A program made the position numbers and the translations under genes. A stretch of 64,000 bases of DNA from Aphrophora alni (Eukaryota; Arthropoda; Insecta; Hemiptera; Aphrophoridae): positions 96,085,291-96,149,290 of the forward strand of contig OY740773.1 in assembly GCA_963513935.1 (NCBI GenBank), given 5' to 3'. Below are positions 62,711 to 64,000 of this stretch, in pieces. Below the pieces are notes generated by a model. The model did not search any database. It worked only from the letters and a program-made list of their open reading frames with translations, and was not told the DNA's origin. Within the stretch, counting starts at the first letter, position 1; every line of letters begins with the position of its first letter.

Positions 62711-64000
62711 GCTACCCTATCTCAACCCTTTAAATTTTCAAAATCAAACCTCTATTCTACACTATGTAGAATCATTCTACAGATATATCTGATCCTGTAA
62801 TGTCCTTGTAGACTGTACGTTTAAGAAAGGTATTAAATGAAATGAAATTCAAAAATTAAGATACTATATTTATTTAAAATCGATCTTGATTCAGGTACTA
62901 TGTTGCCCTATTCAACTTGGTTCTTTAAAAATAGAAAAAGATTCAGAAAAATTATAAAAACAGCCATGGAAGCCTTTTAACTAATTAATGCTTAGGATGG
63001 TGAAAAAGTAATTGGTTTGAGCTCACAATTTAACGTCGAGGATTACAATAGGATTGTTTTAGCGGTTTAAATTGCTCTGATACAATCGGATCAATATTAA
63101 CATATTTGTAAAACAAGTTGTAATATGGTTAAGTAGATAAATCAGATTATTTGTTTTCCCAAACGATAGCTGGTTTTCTTAGTGATATATTGAGACAAAA
63201 TATCTATAAGTCTCTTAAACCTGGAATTAGCCTACTAAACCTGGAGCAAGTGTCGCCTAAAGGTGTTTCTGAAAAGGAAGTATTGTGTTCAAGTACATTT
63301 AATTCTGGGTTGGGATAGATACAGCGTGCGTTACAGTTGTGCAGTTTTAATAAATTTATATCCTCTACCTTCTAATCATGATTAATATTTCCACATTGTG
63401 CAAACTAATTCGCCGTAATTCATAAGACTTGTCAGTATGAAATATAATGTAATTTTAATTAACTTTTTCATAAATATATTAGGTGTATTTTTATTACCCG
63501 ATGAATAAACAAAATAACTTACAGTATGTATTTATAACCGGCAAATTGTAATAGTTTTATATAAAAAGGAAAATCATAATTTATGACAGTTATGATAAAT
63601 AATTCAACGTTATAAAACTTGGCAAACTTTAATTGGAATACTTCTAGTTTCTTTACTCTACTTTTTATATTTTATATAAGACGCAATATCTACCCTTTTT
63701 AATATTACATCAAGATCAATTTTATTATACATTAACAAGTTTTTGTTTGTTCTAAAACATTGATATATACTTTTCTAACTTCAATTAAAAAAAATCATGT
63801 TTACGTTATAGTTGATGAACAAAAACTATGAAAGATTTACGTTCGAGTACGTTTAACTAGTTACCGAAATTAAGATTTATTATTTTTTATAAAGTACTGT
63901 ATGTAAAAATCAAACTTAAAATGTATTATTTAAAAAAAAAAAAAAACATTTACGTGTTATATTTGTTTTTATACAGCGAAAATGAAATTCAAAATTGATT

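Larger units (their letters stand above)
55020..64000 (+). repeat. Ancient duplicated block Q (most complete unit)
   Basis: Patches in order: X 55080-55290; X' 56370-56600 (with GGTTGTTTTAACAACC at 56426, also in P at 36463). The stretch 57240-57540 is shared with P. 57800-57990 and 58340-58470 are shared with C. Z is at 59191-59345 (flank from about 58960), shared with A, B and C. Y is at 60822-60910; W at 61945-62060 (shared with A, B and P); Y again at 62617-62710; V at 63300-64000 (shared with P). The Z-W distance, minus the inserted LINE tail, is about 2.3 kb, the same as in copy A. The block runs off the window end. No gene is recognised; frames of 60-85 codons are not conserved between blocks. 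Confidence 0.82.

Overview
The window is strongly AT-rich eukaryotic DNA. I found no intact host protein-coding gene, tRNA, rRNA or CRISPR array. Everything recognisably protein-like is a broken piece of a transposable element: piggyBac, a TTAA-flanked Kolobok/Mutator-like element, a DD41D mariner, a pogo/Tigger element, a Penelope-like reverse transcriptase, two non-LTR retrotransposon 3' ends and an RNase H tail. This mixture fits an arthropod, most likely an insect; I cannot name the species.

Layout. 1-11058 (copy A) and 13415-23080 (copy B) are two direct copies of one long, mostly non-coding segment, still nearly identical and separated by a 2.4 kb spacer. Each copy carries two adjoining giant foldback (inverted-repeat) structures. 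Copy A alone also holds a piggyBac 3' end plus a local duplication of its flank; copy B keeps the empty TTAA site. The spacer contains an irregular array of short hairpins around TTCGCC. 23464-25268 is a decayed TTAA-flanked DNA transposon and about 26480-27130 a mariner transposase fragment.

Three more, much older blocks follow in the same orientation: C (about 27250-30750), P (about 34900-40740) and Q (about 55020 to the window end). They share collinear patches with each other, and two patches (Z and W) also occur in copies A and B. The window can therefore be read as five direct, collinear copies of one ancient non-coding unit: A/B are recent, C/P/Q are ancient, and all are peppered with mobile elements. 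One patch (Y) occurs four times with good conservation.

Between P and Q (40741-55019) lie two smaller foldback elements, a 113-bp tandem repeat, an RNase H fragment behind a long GA microsatellite, a Penelope-like RT relic, a pogo-like element with a GC-rich 75-bp minisatellite, and two short coding-like patches I could not identify. All alignments were made by eye, so boundaries are approximate unless a motif fixes them.
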